DNA of 64,000 bases from Branchiibius hedensis (GTDB lineage: Bacteria > Actinomycetota > Actinomycetes > Actinomycetales > Dermatophilaceae): assembly GCF_900108585.1 (NCBI RefSeq), contig NZ_UESZ01000001.1:2108001-2172000 (forward strand). The letters run 5' to 3'. Position 1 is the stretch's first letter; the number at the start of each line of letters is the position of its first letter. The position numbers were made by a program, and so were the translations under genes. Of this stretch, positions 17,049 to 25,600 are shown piece by piece. Under the pieces are notes generated by a model. That model was not told the origin of the DNA. It searched no databases and saw only the letters and a program-made list of their open reading frames with translations.

Positions 17049-17329
17049 CAGTCGTCCTTACGGAAGGTGGCCCACAGGGAGTACCCGTGCATCGCCTCGG
17101 TGTCGGTCTCCATCTTCTCGCGGGTCCCGCGAGACACCACCGCCCGGCCCTCGGTGTGCACCTGCATCATCAACTTCTCGGCCTCCTCCTTGGAGTAGCC
17201 GAAGTAGGTCTGGAACACCCAGGACACGTAGGACATCAGGTTGACCGGGTCGTTCCAGACGATCGTCACCCAGGGCACGTCGATCTGGGTGACGATGTCC
17301 GTCTGCTCGATCGGGGCCGTCTCGGTCAT
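17048..17329 (-). CDS. clpS: ATP-dependent Clp protease adaptor ClpS
   Basis: ClpS delivers N-degron substrates to ClpC/ClpAP. The 93-residue protein has the binding-pocket strand [15 protein letters not shown], the [10 protein letters not shown] segment and LWATFRKDD at the end. A GTG two codons upstream is open, but AGGTGG lies six bases before the ATG at 17329, so this is taken as the start. Confidence 0.93.
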   Translation of the reverse strand: MTETAPIEQTDIVTQIDVPWVTIVWNDPVNLMSYVSWVFQTYFGYSKEEAEKLMMQVHTEGRAVVSRGTREKMETDTEAMHGYSLWATFRKDD

Positions 17330-17375
17330 GGGCACCCACCTAGCCTAGAGCGGTCTGGTCGTGGTCCGGTCGGCC

Positions 17376-17381
17376 TACAGT
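17376..17381 (+). promoter_or_regulatory. Putative -10 box of leaderless pncB transcript
   Basis: TACAGT ends seven bases before the GTG at 17389, with no ribosome site. This also favours 17389 over the GTG at 17380. Confidence 0.45.
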
Positions 17382-17388
17382 GTTGCCT

Positions 17389-18696
17389 GTGAGCGCCACG
17401 CAGCCTGTCACCACCGCCTTGCTGACCGACCACTACGAGTTGACGATGCTGCAGGCGGCCCTGCAGTCCGGCACGGCCCACCGGCGCTGCGTCTTCGAAC
17501 TCTTCGGCCGCCGACTGCCCGACGGTCGCCGCTACGGAGTGGTCGCCGGAATCGGCCGGGCGTTGGACGCCGTGGCCGCGTTCCGGTTCGGCGACGCCGA
17601 ACTGACCGACCTCCGCGCCCGCTCTGTGGTCGACGACACCACCTTGGACTGGCTGGCCGACTACCGCTTCAGCGGAAACATCTGGGGGTACGCCGAGGGT
17701 GAGGCGTACTTCCCTGGCTCGCCGCTGATGGTGGTCGAGTCCAGCTTCGCCGAGGGCGTGCTGCTGGAGACCGTGCTGCTGTCGATCCTCAACCACGACA
17801 GTGCCATTGCCAGTGCTGCATCGCGAATGACGGCCGCCGCCGATGGCCGCCCGTGCATCGAGATGGGCTCACGCCGTACGCAGGAGTGGTCGGCGGTGGC
17901 CGCCGCCCGCGCGGCGTACATCGCCGGTTTCGTGGCCACCTCGAACCTGGAGGCGGGCCGCCGGTGGGGCGTGCCCACGACGGGAACCGCCGCCCATGCG
18001 TTCACCCTTCTGCACGACACCGAGGAGGAAGCGTTCGCGGCGCAGGTCGCGGCGCTGGGCACGGGCACCACGCTGCTGGTGGACACCTACGACGTGACCA
18101 AGGCGGTTGAGACCGCGATCAAGGTCGCCGGGCCAGGGCTCGGCGCAGTCCGGCTCGACTCCGGTGACCTGCTGGTCCAAGCCCGCGAAGTACGCGCCCA
18201 GTTGGATTCCCTGGGCGCCACCGGCACCAAGATCGTGGTGACCTCCGACCTGGACGAATTCGCGATCGCAGCACTGGCCGCCGGTCCGGTCGACTCGTAC
18301 GGAGTGGGCACCTCGTTGGTCACCGGATCGGGCGCGCCCACGGTCGGACTGGTCTACAAACTGGTGGCTCATGAGGGCGCCGACGGTTCGATGTTGTCGG
18401 TCGCCAAAGCCAGTAAGGACAAGAAGTCGGTCGGTGGCCGCAAGTATGCGATGCGTCGCCGGTCCGCCTCCGGCGTCGCCCAGGCCGAGGTGCTCGGGAT
18501 CGGTGAGCCGCCGGTCAACGACGGTGACGACCGCGACTTGCTCGTCCCGCTGATCGCGGCAGGCGAGCGGGTCTACGACGCCACCTTGCAGGACGCCCGC
18601 GAGCGCCACGAAGCCTCCCGCGCCGAGTTGCCGCCGACCGCGTTGCAGATGTCCCGCGGCGAACCCTGCATTCCCACGATCTACGAAGGGCAGTGA
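17389..18696 (+). CDS. pncB: Nicotinate phosphoribosyltransferase
   Basis: PncB turns nicotinate and PRPP into nicotinate mononucleotide for NAD salvage. The protein of about 435 residues shows ALLTDHYELTMLQAAL, RRCVFELFGRRLP, ASNLEAG-like TSNLEAGRRWGVPTTGT, TLLVDTYD and VRLDSGDL, all family features, with GVGTSLVTGSG for phosphate binding. A GTG three codons earlier (17380) is also open. The next gene, pncA, starts one base after the stop, so the two form a nicotinamide salvage operon. Confidence 0.95.
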   Translation: MSATQPVTTALLTDHYELTMLQAALQSGTAHRRCVFELFGRRLPDGRRYGVVAGIGRALDAVAAFRFGDAELTDLRARSVVDDTTLDWLADYRFSGNIWGYAEGEAYFPGSPLMVVESSFAEGVLLETVLLSILNHDSAIASAASRMTAAADGRPCIEMGSRRTQEWSAVAAARAAYIAGFVATSNLEAGRRWGVPTTGTAAHAFTLLHDTEEEAFAAQVAALGTGTTLLVDTYDVTKAVETAIKVAGPGLGAVRLDSGDLLVQAREVRAQLDSLGATGTKIVVTSDLDEFAIAALAAGPVDSYGVGTSLVTGSGAPTVGLVYKLVAHEGADGSMLSVAKASKDKKSVGGRKYAMRRRSASGVAQAEVLGIGEPPVNDGDDRDLLVPLIAAGERVYDATLQDARERHEASRAELPPTALQMSRGEPCIPTIYEGQ

Positions 18697-18697
18697 G

Positions 18698-19258
18698 ATG
18701 GCGCGCGCACTGATCGTTGTCGACGTGCAGAACGACTTCTGCGAGGGCGGTTCCCTCGCCGTGACCGGGGGCGCCCAGGTGGCCGCGGACATCGCCGGCC
18801 TGCTCGCCGACCGGCCCGAGGACTGGGACGCGGTGGTCGCGACCGCCGACTGGCACATCGACCCGGGCAGCCACTGGTCGGACTCCCCCGACTTCGTCGA
18901 CTCCTGGCCGGTGCACTGCCAAGTGGGTACGCCGGGTGCGGACTTCCACCCCAACATCGCTCCCGCCCTGGTTGGCGTGACGACCTTCCGCAAAGGTGAA
19001 CACGACGCTGCCTACAGCGGATTCGAGGGACACAACGACGACGGCGCCGGCCTCGCGGACTGGTTGCGCGACCGCGGCATCGATGCGGTCGACGTTGTCG
19101 GGATCGCCACGGACTACTGCGTGCGGGCGACCGCGTTGGACGCGCTGCGCGAAGGTTTCGCCACCACGGTGCTGCGCGATCTCACCGCCGGTGTCGCCGC
19201 CGACAGCACCGACCGCGCGGTCGAGGAACTCCGCGCGGCCGGTGTGACGGTCTCCTGA
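18698..19258 (+). CDS. pncA: Nicotinamidase
   Basis: PncA hydrolyses nicotinamide to nicotinate, feeding PncB just upstream. The 186-residue isochorismatase-fold protein has the catalytic Asp in LIVVDVQNDFCEGGSLAV, metal-binding ATADWHIDPGSHW, the Lys in FRKGEHDAAYSG and the nucleophilic Cys in GIATDYCVRATALDAL. It converges with the nucleotidase gene with no gap. Confidence 0.95.
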   Translation: MARALIVVDVQNDFCEGGSLAVTGGAQVAADIAGLLADRPEDWDAVVATADWHIDPGSHWSDSPDFVDSWPVHCQVGTPGADFHPNIAPALVGVTTFRKGEHDAAYSGFEGHNDDGAGLADWLRDRGIDAVDVVGIATDYCVRATALDALREGFATTVLRDLTAGVAADSTDRAVEELRAAGVTVS

Positions 19259-21103
19259 TCAGGCGGTCACCGTGATCGGGGTGCCGCCCGACACCAACTT
19301 CCAGTCGATGGTGTGGAAGGTCGGCGGGTCGATCTGCCCCTTGGCGGTCACGTAGTCGATCAACGCCTGGCGGATCTCGCCCTGCCGGTTGTAGACCACC
19401 GGAGCGGTCGTCACGCCCGGGAAGCCGCCACCGCCGGACTGGCGATAGTTGTTGATCGCGATCACGAACGGATCGGCGTCACCGATCGCCTGACCGCCGT
19501 ACTGCAGGTTCTTGATCCGCGACCCCGGCGCCTGGGCGATGTCGATGTCGTAGGTGAGCCGTGCGTCGAGGCCGCCCATCACGTCGTAGTTGTAGTCCGG
19601 TGTGCCGTTCGGAGCCGTCGCCGTCACCGCGTTGGTCACCGCCGAGGACGGGAACGGTCCGGTGCCGGTCACCTGCTTGAAGTAGGTCGCCGACTGCTCC
19701 AGGTAGGCCTTCACCTGGGCGCCGGTGAACTTGATGCCCAGCAAAGTGTTGTCGTAGATGTACAACCCCGCGACATCGCGGACGGTGACGTCGCCCGCCG
19801 GGATGTCGGCGTCGCGGCTGAACGGCGCCGCGATCGACAGCACGGGAGTGTTCGCGTCGGCGGTCCCGACCAGGCCGGCCTTGACCGTCGTGGCCTGCAC
19901 CAGGTTGATGAAGTCGACCGCTGCGGAGTCCTCCCAGCACGCCGTTGCACCGCTCATCTCCTGGGTGCAGACGCCGATCTTGGAGTTGACGTAGGCCAGC
20001 ACCTTCTCGTGCGCCGAGCGCACCACGCGGGCAACCTGCGGATCCTCATCGACCGTGTTGGAGTTCAGCAGAGTCGAGGTGGCCGAGGCGACCGACCAAC
20101 GGCCACGTGCCCAGGTCAGGTTCAGGTCCATCACCGTCACGCGGTTGCCCCAGTAGTAGGGCTCGGACAGCAGCACCTGCTTGCCGGTCTTCTCGTTGGT
20201 GACGTACCGCTGCGGGATCTCCACGTGGGCGTGGCCGACGAGAATCGCGTCGATGTCGGGCACCTGCTGGGCCAGCAGGGTGCTGGCGTTCTCCGGATAA
20301 GGCAACGCATCGCCGTACGACGATGAGGTGTCGGCGCCCGAGTGGCAGGACACGACAACGATGTCGGCGCCTAGCCGTTTCATCCGCGGCACAGCGATTT
20401 TCGCCTGCTCGACGATGCCGTTGAACTTCACCTTGCCGTCGACGTTGGCCTTGTCCCAGATCGCGACGCCGGGGGTCACCAGACCGAGGATGCCCACGGT
20501 CAGCAGGCGACCGCCCGCCCAGATGCGCTTGAACGTGAAGGGCGGGAACACGGACCGGCCGGTCTTCCAGTCGAGGGCGTTGGCGCCCAACAGCGGGTGG
20601 TTCAACTGGCGCTGGAAGGTGCGCAGGATGTCCAGGCCGTAGTTGAACTCGTGGTTACCCAGCGCCGCCGCGTCGTAGCCGATCGCGTTCATCGCGACAG
20701 CCATCGGGTGCTTGATGGTGCGGCTGATCGGGGTGATCTTGGCGTAGTAGTACGCCAGCGGGGTGCCTTGGATCGTGTCGCCCGCATCGAGGGTCAGACA
20801 GGTGTGCCGGCCGCGTTCGGCGCGGACCGCCTTGATCAGAGTCGCGGCCTTCGCCGCCCCGATGTCGTTGTGCGCCTTGTCGTCGTACTCGGCGTTCTTG
20901 AAGTAGTCCCAGTTGTAGACGTGCCCGTGCAGGTCGGTGGTGCCGAGCACGGTCAGTCTGAACGACTTGTTGTGGCCCCAGCCGTGGGCGTCGGCCTCAG
21001 GGGCGGTGATGCCGGCCAAGCCAGCACCCCCGACCACGGCAGCGGTGAGCATCTGGCGCCGCGTGGTGTGCGGCAGTTTGCGGGTTTCTGGTGAGTTCGT
21101 CAC
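19259..21103 (-). CDS. Tat-exported bifunctional 2',3'-cyclic nucleotidase/5'-nucleotidase
   Basis: The protein of about 614 residues begins with a twin-arginine signal (TTRRQMLTAAVVGGAGLAG) ending near an Ala-rich EADAHG, so it should be exported folded. Residues from about 50 carry the metallophosphoesterase motifs LGTTDLHGHV, DAGDTIQGTP, ALGNHEFNYG and GHAHVEIP; the C-terminal third is the 5'-nucleotidase domain with NYRQSGGGGFPGV. It likely strips phosphate from nucleotides outside the cell. The frame opens 20 codons earlier, but a TACCGT box lies eight bases before this GTG, suggesting a leaderless start here. Confidence 0.88.
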   Translation of the reverse strand: MTNSPETRKLPHTTRRQMLTAAVVGGAGLAGITAPEADAHGWGHNKSFRLTVLGTTDLHGHVYNWDYFKNAEYDDKAHNDIGAAKAATLIKAVRAERGRHTCLTLDAGDTIQGTPLAYYYAKITPISRTIKHPMAVAMNAIGYDAAALGNHEFNYGLDILRTFQRQLNHPLLGANALDWKTGRSVFPPFTFKRIWAGGRLLTVGILGLVTPGVAIWDKANVDGKVKFNGIVEQAKIAVPRMKRLGADIVVVSCHSGADTSSSYGDALPYPENASTLLAQQVPDIDAILVGHAHVEIPQRYVTNEKTGKQVLLSEPYYWGNRVTVMDLNLTWARGRWSVASATSTLLNSNTVDEDPQVARVVRSAHEKVLAYVNSKIGVCTQEMSGATACWEDSAAVDFINLVQATTVKAGLVGTADANTPVLSIAAPFSRDADIPAGDVTVRDVAGLYIYDNTLLGIKFTGAQVKAYLEQSATYFKQVTGTGPFPSSAVTNAVTATAPNGTPDYNYDVMGGLDARLTYDIDIAQAPGSRIKNLQYGGQAIGDADPFVIAINNYRQSGGGGFPGVTTAPVVYNRQGEIRQALIDYVTAKGQIDPPTFHTIDWKLVSGGTPITVTA

Positions 21104-21111
21104 GTACGCCG

Positions 21112-21117
21112 ACGGTA
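21112..21117 (-). promoter_or_regulatory. Putative -10 box of leaderless nucleotidase transcript
   Basis: On the minus strand TACCGT ends eight bases before the GTG at 21103, with no ribosome site between. Confidence 0.4.
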
Positions 21118-21166
21118 GGCGTTCGCGGGTGCCGTCGGGCCCCAGCGCGGCACCCGATCGCACCTT

Positions 21167-21988
21167 TTACCAAGTCTTTGCCTGGTGTTCGCCGGGGTGG
21201 GAATCGTGACGCACGATGTAGGTGCGCGCAGCCTTGTCGTGCAGCGCCTGGGAGAACTTGTCCCACAGCGGGAAGAGGTAGTTGAGCAACTGGAACAGGC
21301 TGCCGAAGAACGCGAGCACCGGTAGCGCTCCGACCAGGCTGCCGGCCTGTTTGACGACCCACCGGACCGCCGACGACGCAACGTCCGGCGCGCGGTCACT
21401 GTCCAGTCGGCGTACCCGGATCCCGGCGGCCATGTGACCGAGGGTCTGGCCGCGCCAGGCCACCAGAGAGATCTCGTAGACAGCGCTGATGATCAAGATG
21501 GCGGCGAACGGTTGCCACGGGATCCCCGGTGGATCGGCGACCGTCGCCGAACTGCCGGACGACGCCTGGTCCATGGTGTCCTGGAACCACGTCTGGTATT
21601 TGCTCAACCAGGCGTTGAAGCTGGACCAGGTGATCGCAACCGCGACGGCAGACACCAGCAGGTTGTCGATGATGTAACCAAGGGCACGCTTCCACCAGCC
21701 GGCGAGCACGGCGCCATCGGGGGTGAGCCGCTTCGGCGTGCCGGCCTGTGCGATCGGTGGGGCGTACGGAGCCCACTGGCCCTGCTGGGGTTGTCCGGGC
21801 TGCTGCGGGTAGCCCGGCGGCAGCTGCGCCGGGTCGGGTTGCGGCGGCGGGCTGCCGATGCTGGATTGGTCCAAGTTGGGCTTGATCTTCGGCATCGTGC
21901 GCCCGGACCAGGACACTCCGTCCCAGTAATGCAGCAGATTGGGGTCGTTCGGGTCGTCGTACCAGCCAGACGGCCGCACATCGTTCAT
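21167..21988 (-). CDS. RDD family membrane protein with DUF2510 N-terminus
   Basis: The 273-residue protein starts with a DUF2510-type module (GWYDDPNDPNLLHYWDGVSW), continues with a Pro/Gln-rich linker of about 40 residues and ends in an RDD domain with three or four membrane segments (GWWKRALGYIIDNLLVSAVAVAI, then LVAWRGQTLGHMAAGIRVRR). DUF2510 is thought to bind membrane or protein partners; RDD proteins are of mixed or unknown transport roles. Nearest neighbours do not give a clue. Confidence 0.85.
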   Translation of the reverse strand: MNDVRPSGWYDDPNDPNLLHYWDGVSWSGRTMPKIKPNLDQSSIGSPPPQPDPAQLPPGYPQQPGQPQQGQWAPYAPPIAQAGTPKRLTPDGAVLAGWWKRALGYIIDNLLVSAVAVAITWSSFNAWLSKYQTWFQDTMDQASSGSSATVADPPGIPWQPFAAILIISAVYEISLVAWRGQTLGHMAAGIRVRRLDSDRAPDVASSAVRWVVKQAGSLVGALPVLAFFGSLFQLLNYLFPLWDKFSQALHDKAARTYIVRHDSHPGEHQAKTW

Positions 21989-22041
21989 GGGCCGATCTTC
22001 TCACCCGGCCAACGACACTCCTGCCGTGCCACACTGGCGCG

Positions 22042-22602
22042 GTGCTGACCGTGCGAGATGCAGAACGAGCCGACAGGGCACAAGCGATCGCAGCACTCAC
22101 CCTGGCGTTCGCCGACGATCCGGTGCTGCGGTGGCTGGTCCCCCCGGAGCGGGATGCGCGCGTGCACGCAACGCTGATCGCCGAGGCCGGCCGGGTCCAG
22201 GTCGCTGACGTGGACGGTCGGATTGGCGGGACCTGTCTGTGGATCGACCAGCGGAACGCGCCGTCACCGTGGCGCGAACTCGCCGGACTGCCCCGATGGT
22301 TGTGGGCCCTTGGCCCGCGGATCGGTCGTGGAAGCCGGTTGATGTCGGCGTTCGCGCGTGCTCATCCGCCCCGGCCGTACCTCTATCTGGGCACCGTGGG
22401 TGCTGCGATCCGCGGGCAAGGGATCGGCAGCGCCCTCATCCGGAGTGGCCTGGAGGACTACTCCGGGACGGCCTACCTGGAGAGTTCCAAGGAAGAAAAC
22501 CTCGCGATCTATGAGCGCTTCGGCTTTCGGGTGACCGAGCGCATCGATCTGCCCGACGGCGGTCCCCCGGTCTGGCCAATGGTGCGACCGGCCACGGCTT
22601 GA
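22042..22602 (+). CDS. GNAT-family N-acetyltransferase
   Basis: The 186-residue protein has the GNAT core: LTVRDAERADRAQAIAALTLAF at the N-terminus, YLGTVGAAIRGQGIGSALI as the acetyl-CoA loop (R/Q-x-x-G-x-G/A) and YLESSKEENLAIYERFGFRV. The acceptor is unknown. Starts with GTG. Confidence 0.87.
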   Translation: MLTVRDAERADRAQAIAALTLAFADDPVLRWLVPPERDARVHATLIAEAGRVQVADVDGRIGGTCLWIDQRNAPSPWRELAGLPRWLWALGPRIGRGSRLMSAFARAHPPRPYLYLGTVGAAIRGQGIGSALIRSGLEDYSGTAYLESSKEENLAIYERFGFRVTERIDLPDGGPPVWPMVRPATA

Positions 22603-22620
22603 GCTCGACGCCAGTAGCCG

Positions 22621-23262
22621 TCAACTAGGACGTTCGAGCAGATCCCCTGGGCCCACGCCTAATTGACGTTCCAGATCGGCGGCGGTCGTGACCTGCAGGT
22701 GACGGGCGAACTTCGCACTGACCGCCGCCATGTGTTCGCGAGCGACCGACTCGGTGATGTGCAGGCGGCGCCCGATGCTGGCCCATTGCTCACCCCGAGC
22801 TCGGGCGGTCAGCACCTGCCGCTGCCGCTCCGTCAATTCCTTGATCTCCCCGGCCCGTTCCAGCACCTCGGCCAGACCGGTCAGGGATTGCGTGATCACG
22901 GTGTCCCCCGCGGCCACCCGGGTCAACGCGTCGAGCAGCGCCTCCGGTCGGTCGCTCTTGTGCACGACGCCGTTGGCCCCTGCCTGCAGGCACTGGGCCA
23001 GGACCAACAGGCGCCGTTCGTCGGTGTAGATGCAGACGGGGTACCCGCGGGTGGCCACCAGTCGGATGGCTTCGTCGCCCTGCAGCCGATGCCCCTCGGT
23101 GGGGGTGCTCAGGCGCAGATCCAGCAGTACGACGTCCGCATCGGGGTTCTCGGCCAGCAGCGCCTCGACCGAGGAAAAGGACCCGACGACCTGGACACTG
23201 TCCAACATCACCGGGATTCCCATCCGGATGGCGACGGAGTCATCCACTACGCAGATCTTCAT
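22621..23262 (-). CDS. NarL/LuxR-type response regulator
   Basis: The 213-residue protein has a receiver domain with acidic pocket VVDDS and phosphoacceptor Asp in VVLLDLRL, Thr/Lys equivalents in CIYTDERR and VVHKSD, and a C-terminal LuxR helix-turn-helix (LTERQRQVLTARARGEQWASIG...). Its start overlaps the kinase stop by four bases (ATGA), so the pair is made as a unit. Targets unknown. Confidence 0.9.
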   Translation of the reverse strand: MKICVVDDSVAIRMGIPVMLDSVQVVGSFSSVEALLAENPDADVVLLDLRLSTPTEGHRLQGDEAIRLVATRGYPVCIYTDERRLLVLAQCLQAGANGVVHKSDRPEALLDALTRVAAGDTVITQSLTGLAEVLERAGEIKELTERQRQVLTARARGEQWASIGRRLHITESVAREHMAAVSAKFARHLQVTTAADLERQLGVGPGDLLERPS

Positions 23263-24491
23263 GCCGGTGGTCGCAATCGCATCGGCTCCTCATCGGCACA
23301 GGCACCGGAGTAGATCAACGCGGTCCCGTGTCCCGGCGCCGAGTCAAGGACAACCTCGATGCCAGCGGCTCCTGCTTGCTCGAAAACCTGTGTGGCCAAA
23401 CCGAATCCGAACGCGTCGGGGTCGGGATCGAAGCCCACTCCATCGTCCCTCACTGTCAACTCCCACGTGCCTGCGCGATGGTCGGCATGGATCACAACCT
23501 GGTGGGCACGAGCGTGCCGGCGCACGTTGTGCAGCGTCGTCGCGAGAGCAGAGCGCAGCACGGTGGCTGCCTCATCGGTTAGCTGCGCGTGTTGGCCAAG
23601 GGTCAGGACTGGCTCGATGGGCAGGTCACGGAAGCTGCCGATCACCTCACGTACGACGACCCCCAGGGTCTGGGGCGCCGTACCTTCTCCGGGCGGCGCG
23701 TCCAGATAGGACCGAAGCCGGACCGACTCCGCGAGCGCCTGCTCCCGGACGACTTCCCTTGTCTCCTCGGGCAATTCGTCGGAGGCGAGCAGTCGCAGAA
23801 TGCCCGTCGTGTCGTGCACGAGCAACCGGTAACGCTCGGCCTCCAGTTGTGCTGCCGCACGCGCAGCGGCTTCCCGGTCGCGATCGGCCTGGCGGGCAAA
23901 ACGACGCAGCACCATGGCGATCCACGCCGCAGCCAGGGCCAGCATCGGGTAGTTCAGCGCGTTGGCCAGCAGCGACCACACCGGCTGGCTGGAGTTAGCG
24001 GCGGTCACCACGAGATAGCACAACCCGATCGCGGTGGCGAGGATGGCGACCGTACGCGGCCGCGCCCAGGCACCCGTCGTGACGGCCACCATCAGCGCGT
24101 AGCCCGGCGCCCAGACCGACCACGTGCCCGTTTGGACGTTGGCGGGAAAGCTGTGCGCGATCACCGGCAGCGCGATGAAGGCAATGGTGACGTCGGCGAT
24201 GCCCCAGAACCGAAGGTCGGGACGGCCGCGCCGAAGCAGGGACCACGCCAGCGGGATGGTGAATCCCACGGCGGTGGCGGTGACGATGAGGTAGAGATCG
24301 ACGTGGGTGGCCAGTGCGACGCCTTCGGGCACCGCTGTCAGCATCGTGACCAGCACACACACCCGCAGGATCAGCGCCAGGCCCACGATGGCGCGCTCTA
24401 CGTCGGCGGTTGCGCTGCCGGTCGACGTACGCAGATGGCGGATCACTGAGCGCAGACGCTGGACCGGATGCACACCGGAAGTCTGCTGCAT
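23259..24491 (-). CDS. Sensor histidine kinase (HisKA_3-like, membrane)
   Basis: The protein of about 410 residues has roughly six hydrophobic segments in the first half, a short coiled stretch (ARQADRDREAAARAAAQLEAER), a phosphoacceptor-like RLLVHDTTGILRLLASDEL and an HATPase_c domain with TTLHNVRRHA (N box) and DDGVGFDPDPDAFGFGLA (G box). The partner regulator follows. A GTG at 24509 is also open but lies within a terminator hairpin, so the ATG at 24491 is preferred. The sensed signal is not clear. Confidence 0.87.
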   Translation of the reverse strand: MQQTSGVHPVQRLRSVIRHLRTSTGSATADVERAIVGLALILRVCVLVTMLTAVPEGVALATHVDLYLIVTATAVGFTIPLAWSLLRRGRPDLRFWGIADVTIAFIALPVIAHSFPANVQTGTWSVWAPGYALMVAVTTGAWARPRTVAILATAIGLCYLVVTAANSSQPVWSLLANALNYPMLALAAAWIAMVLRRFARQADRDREAAARAAAQLEAERYRLLVHDTTGILRLLASDELPEETREVVREQALAESVRLRSYLDAPPGEGTAPQTLGVVVREVIGSFRDLPIEPVLTLGQHAQLTDEAATVLRSALATTLHNVRRHARAHQVVIHADHRAGTWELTVRDDGVGFDPDPDAFGFGLATQVFEQAGAAGIEVVLDSAPGHGTALIYSGACADEEPMRLRPPA

Positions 24492-24497
24492 GGCAAC

Positions 24498-24536
24498 GCC
24501 GCTGGACACCCCCGGAAACTGAGGGTGCCCAGCGGC
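24498..24536 (-). terminator. Terminator of CHAP hydrolase gene
   Basis: Arms at 24498-24511 and 24523-24536 pair over 14 bases around an 11-base loop. The one A/C mismatch on the plus strand is a U-G wobble in the minus-strand RNA, so it suits the CHAP gene just upstream. It ends seven bases before the kinase ATG. Confidence 0.65.
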
Positions 24537-24551
24537 GCTCGGTCACTGCGA

Positions 24552-25427
24552 TCACGTGTTGCGCAGCGCGGCCAGGAAACCGTTCCAGGAGTTCACCCTC
24601 GGGATGGCGTTGATCCGGCCGGTGTAGCCACCGTGCTCCGCGGCGAACTTCTGCACGTAGCAGGCCGTTCTCGGCCCGGGAATGCCGTTCACCAGGCCCT
24701 GGTAGCCGGCCTTCCGGATCTCGATCTGGATTCCCTTACGGGTGTTGGGACCCCACACCCCGTCGACCGGGCCACCGTAGACGCCGTCGTGCTTCAGTTC
24801 GGCCTGGATCGCCGCTTGGACGTCCTTGGACGGCTCCCACCAGGACCACGTCGGCGGCAGCGGGTTGCACGGGTTGGCCGGCGGAGGCGGCGTGCTGCCA
24901 CCGGGGGCTCGCCAGTACCCCGCCGGCGCCTGCCGACCGGCCAGGGAATGCAGCTGCGCAGTCTGCTGGTGGTTCCAGTTCTCCTCGAACGCCTGGCCGT
25001 TGTACCAGATCGCGACGTGGCCGAGGCGCATGTTCGACGCCTTGGCGTAGACCATGATGTCGCCGTTCTGGTAGTTGCCGTCGGTGTGCCAGGTGAAGCC
25101 GTGCGAGGCAAGGAGTTGCGCCGAGCCGCCGCCACCGGGGGCCCAGGCCCAGGCGTCACCGCCCCAGCCCGTGCTGGGCAGTCCGTAGACGTCGATCCCG
25201 AAGTGGATGGCCAGACTGACGCACTGGCCGGTGCCGACCTTGGTCCCGAGGTGGGAGTTGACGTAGTCGGTGATGGCGGACGAACTGACCTGGGCCCGTA
25301 CGGCGGCCACGTGAGTAGGTGCGGCAGCGGCCGGTTGGGAGGGGGCGAAGGTGGCAGCGAACAGGCCTGCACCCAAAGCGGGTACGGCGACTGCGACCTT
25401 CAGCCGGGTCGCGATGGCTGTGCTCAT
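24552..25427 (-). CDS. Secreted CHAP-domain peptidoglycan hydrolase
   Basis: The 291-residue protein starts at an ATG with AGAGGAG five bases upstream. Residues 1-36 are a signal peptide ending AAAA-AP. Residues 60-165 are a CHAP amidase/endopeptidase domain with catalytic Cys69 (GTGQCVSLA) and His137 (LGHVAIW). After a Pro-rich linker, residues 195-290 (KHDGVYGGPVDGVWGPNTRK) resemble a peptidoglycan-binding repeat. It probably cuts the cell wall, in growth, competition or defence; the target bond is unknown. It is followed by its own terminator. Confidence 0.86.
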   Translation of the reverse strand: MSTAIATRLKVAVAVPALGAGLFAATFAPSQPAAAAPTHVAAVRAQVSSSAITDYVNSHLGTKVGTGQCVSLAIHFGIDVYGLPSTGWGGDAWAWAPGGGGSAQLLASHGFTWHTDGNYQNGDIMVYAKASNMRLGHVAIWYNGQAFEENWNHQQTAQLHSLAGRQAPAGYWRAPGGSTPPPPANPCNPLPPTWSWWEPSKDVQAAIQAELKHDGVYGGPVDGVWGPNTRKGIQIEIRKAGYQGLVNGIPGPRTACYVQKFAAEHGGYTGRINAIPRVNSWNGFLAALRNT

Positions 25428-25600
25428 GATGACTCCTCTGGGGGTGATTCGCATCGGTTCGACCGGTGGTCCGGCCTGCTGACAGCCTTCGCCGAGCAGC
25501 ACGACACCGGAACCGGCATTGCCGCGCCCACGGACTGCACCGCGCGTAACCGCCGGGCGAACCCCCGGTTTCCACGGGATCGCTTCTTAGGGTGGTGCTC

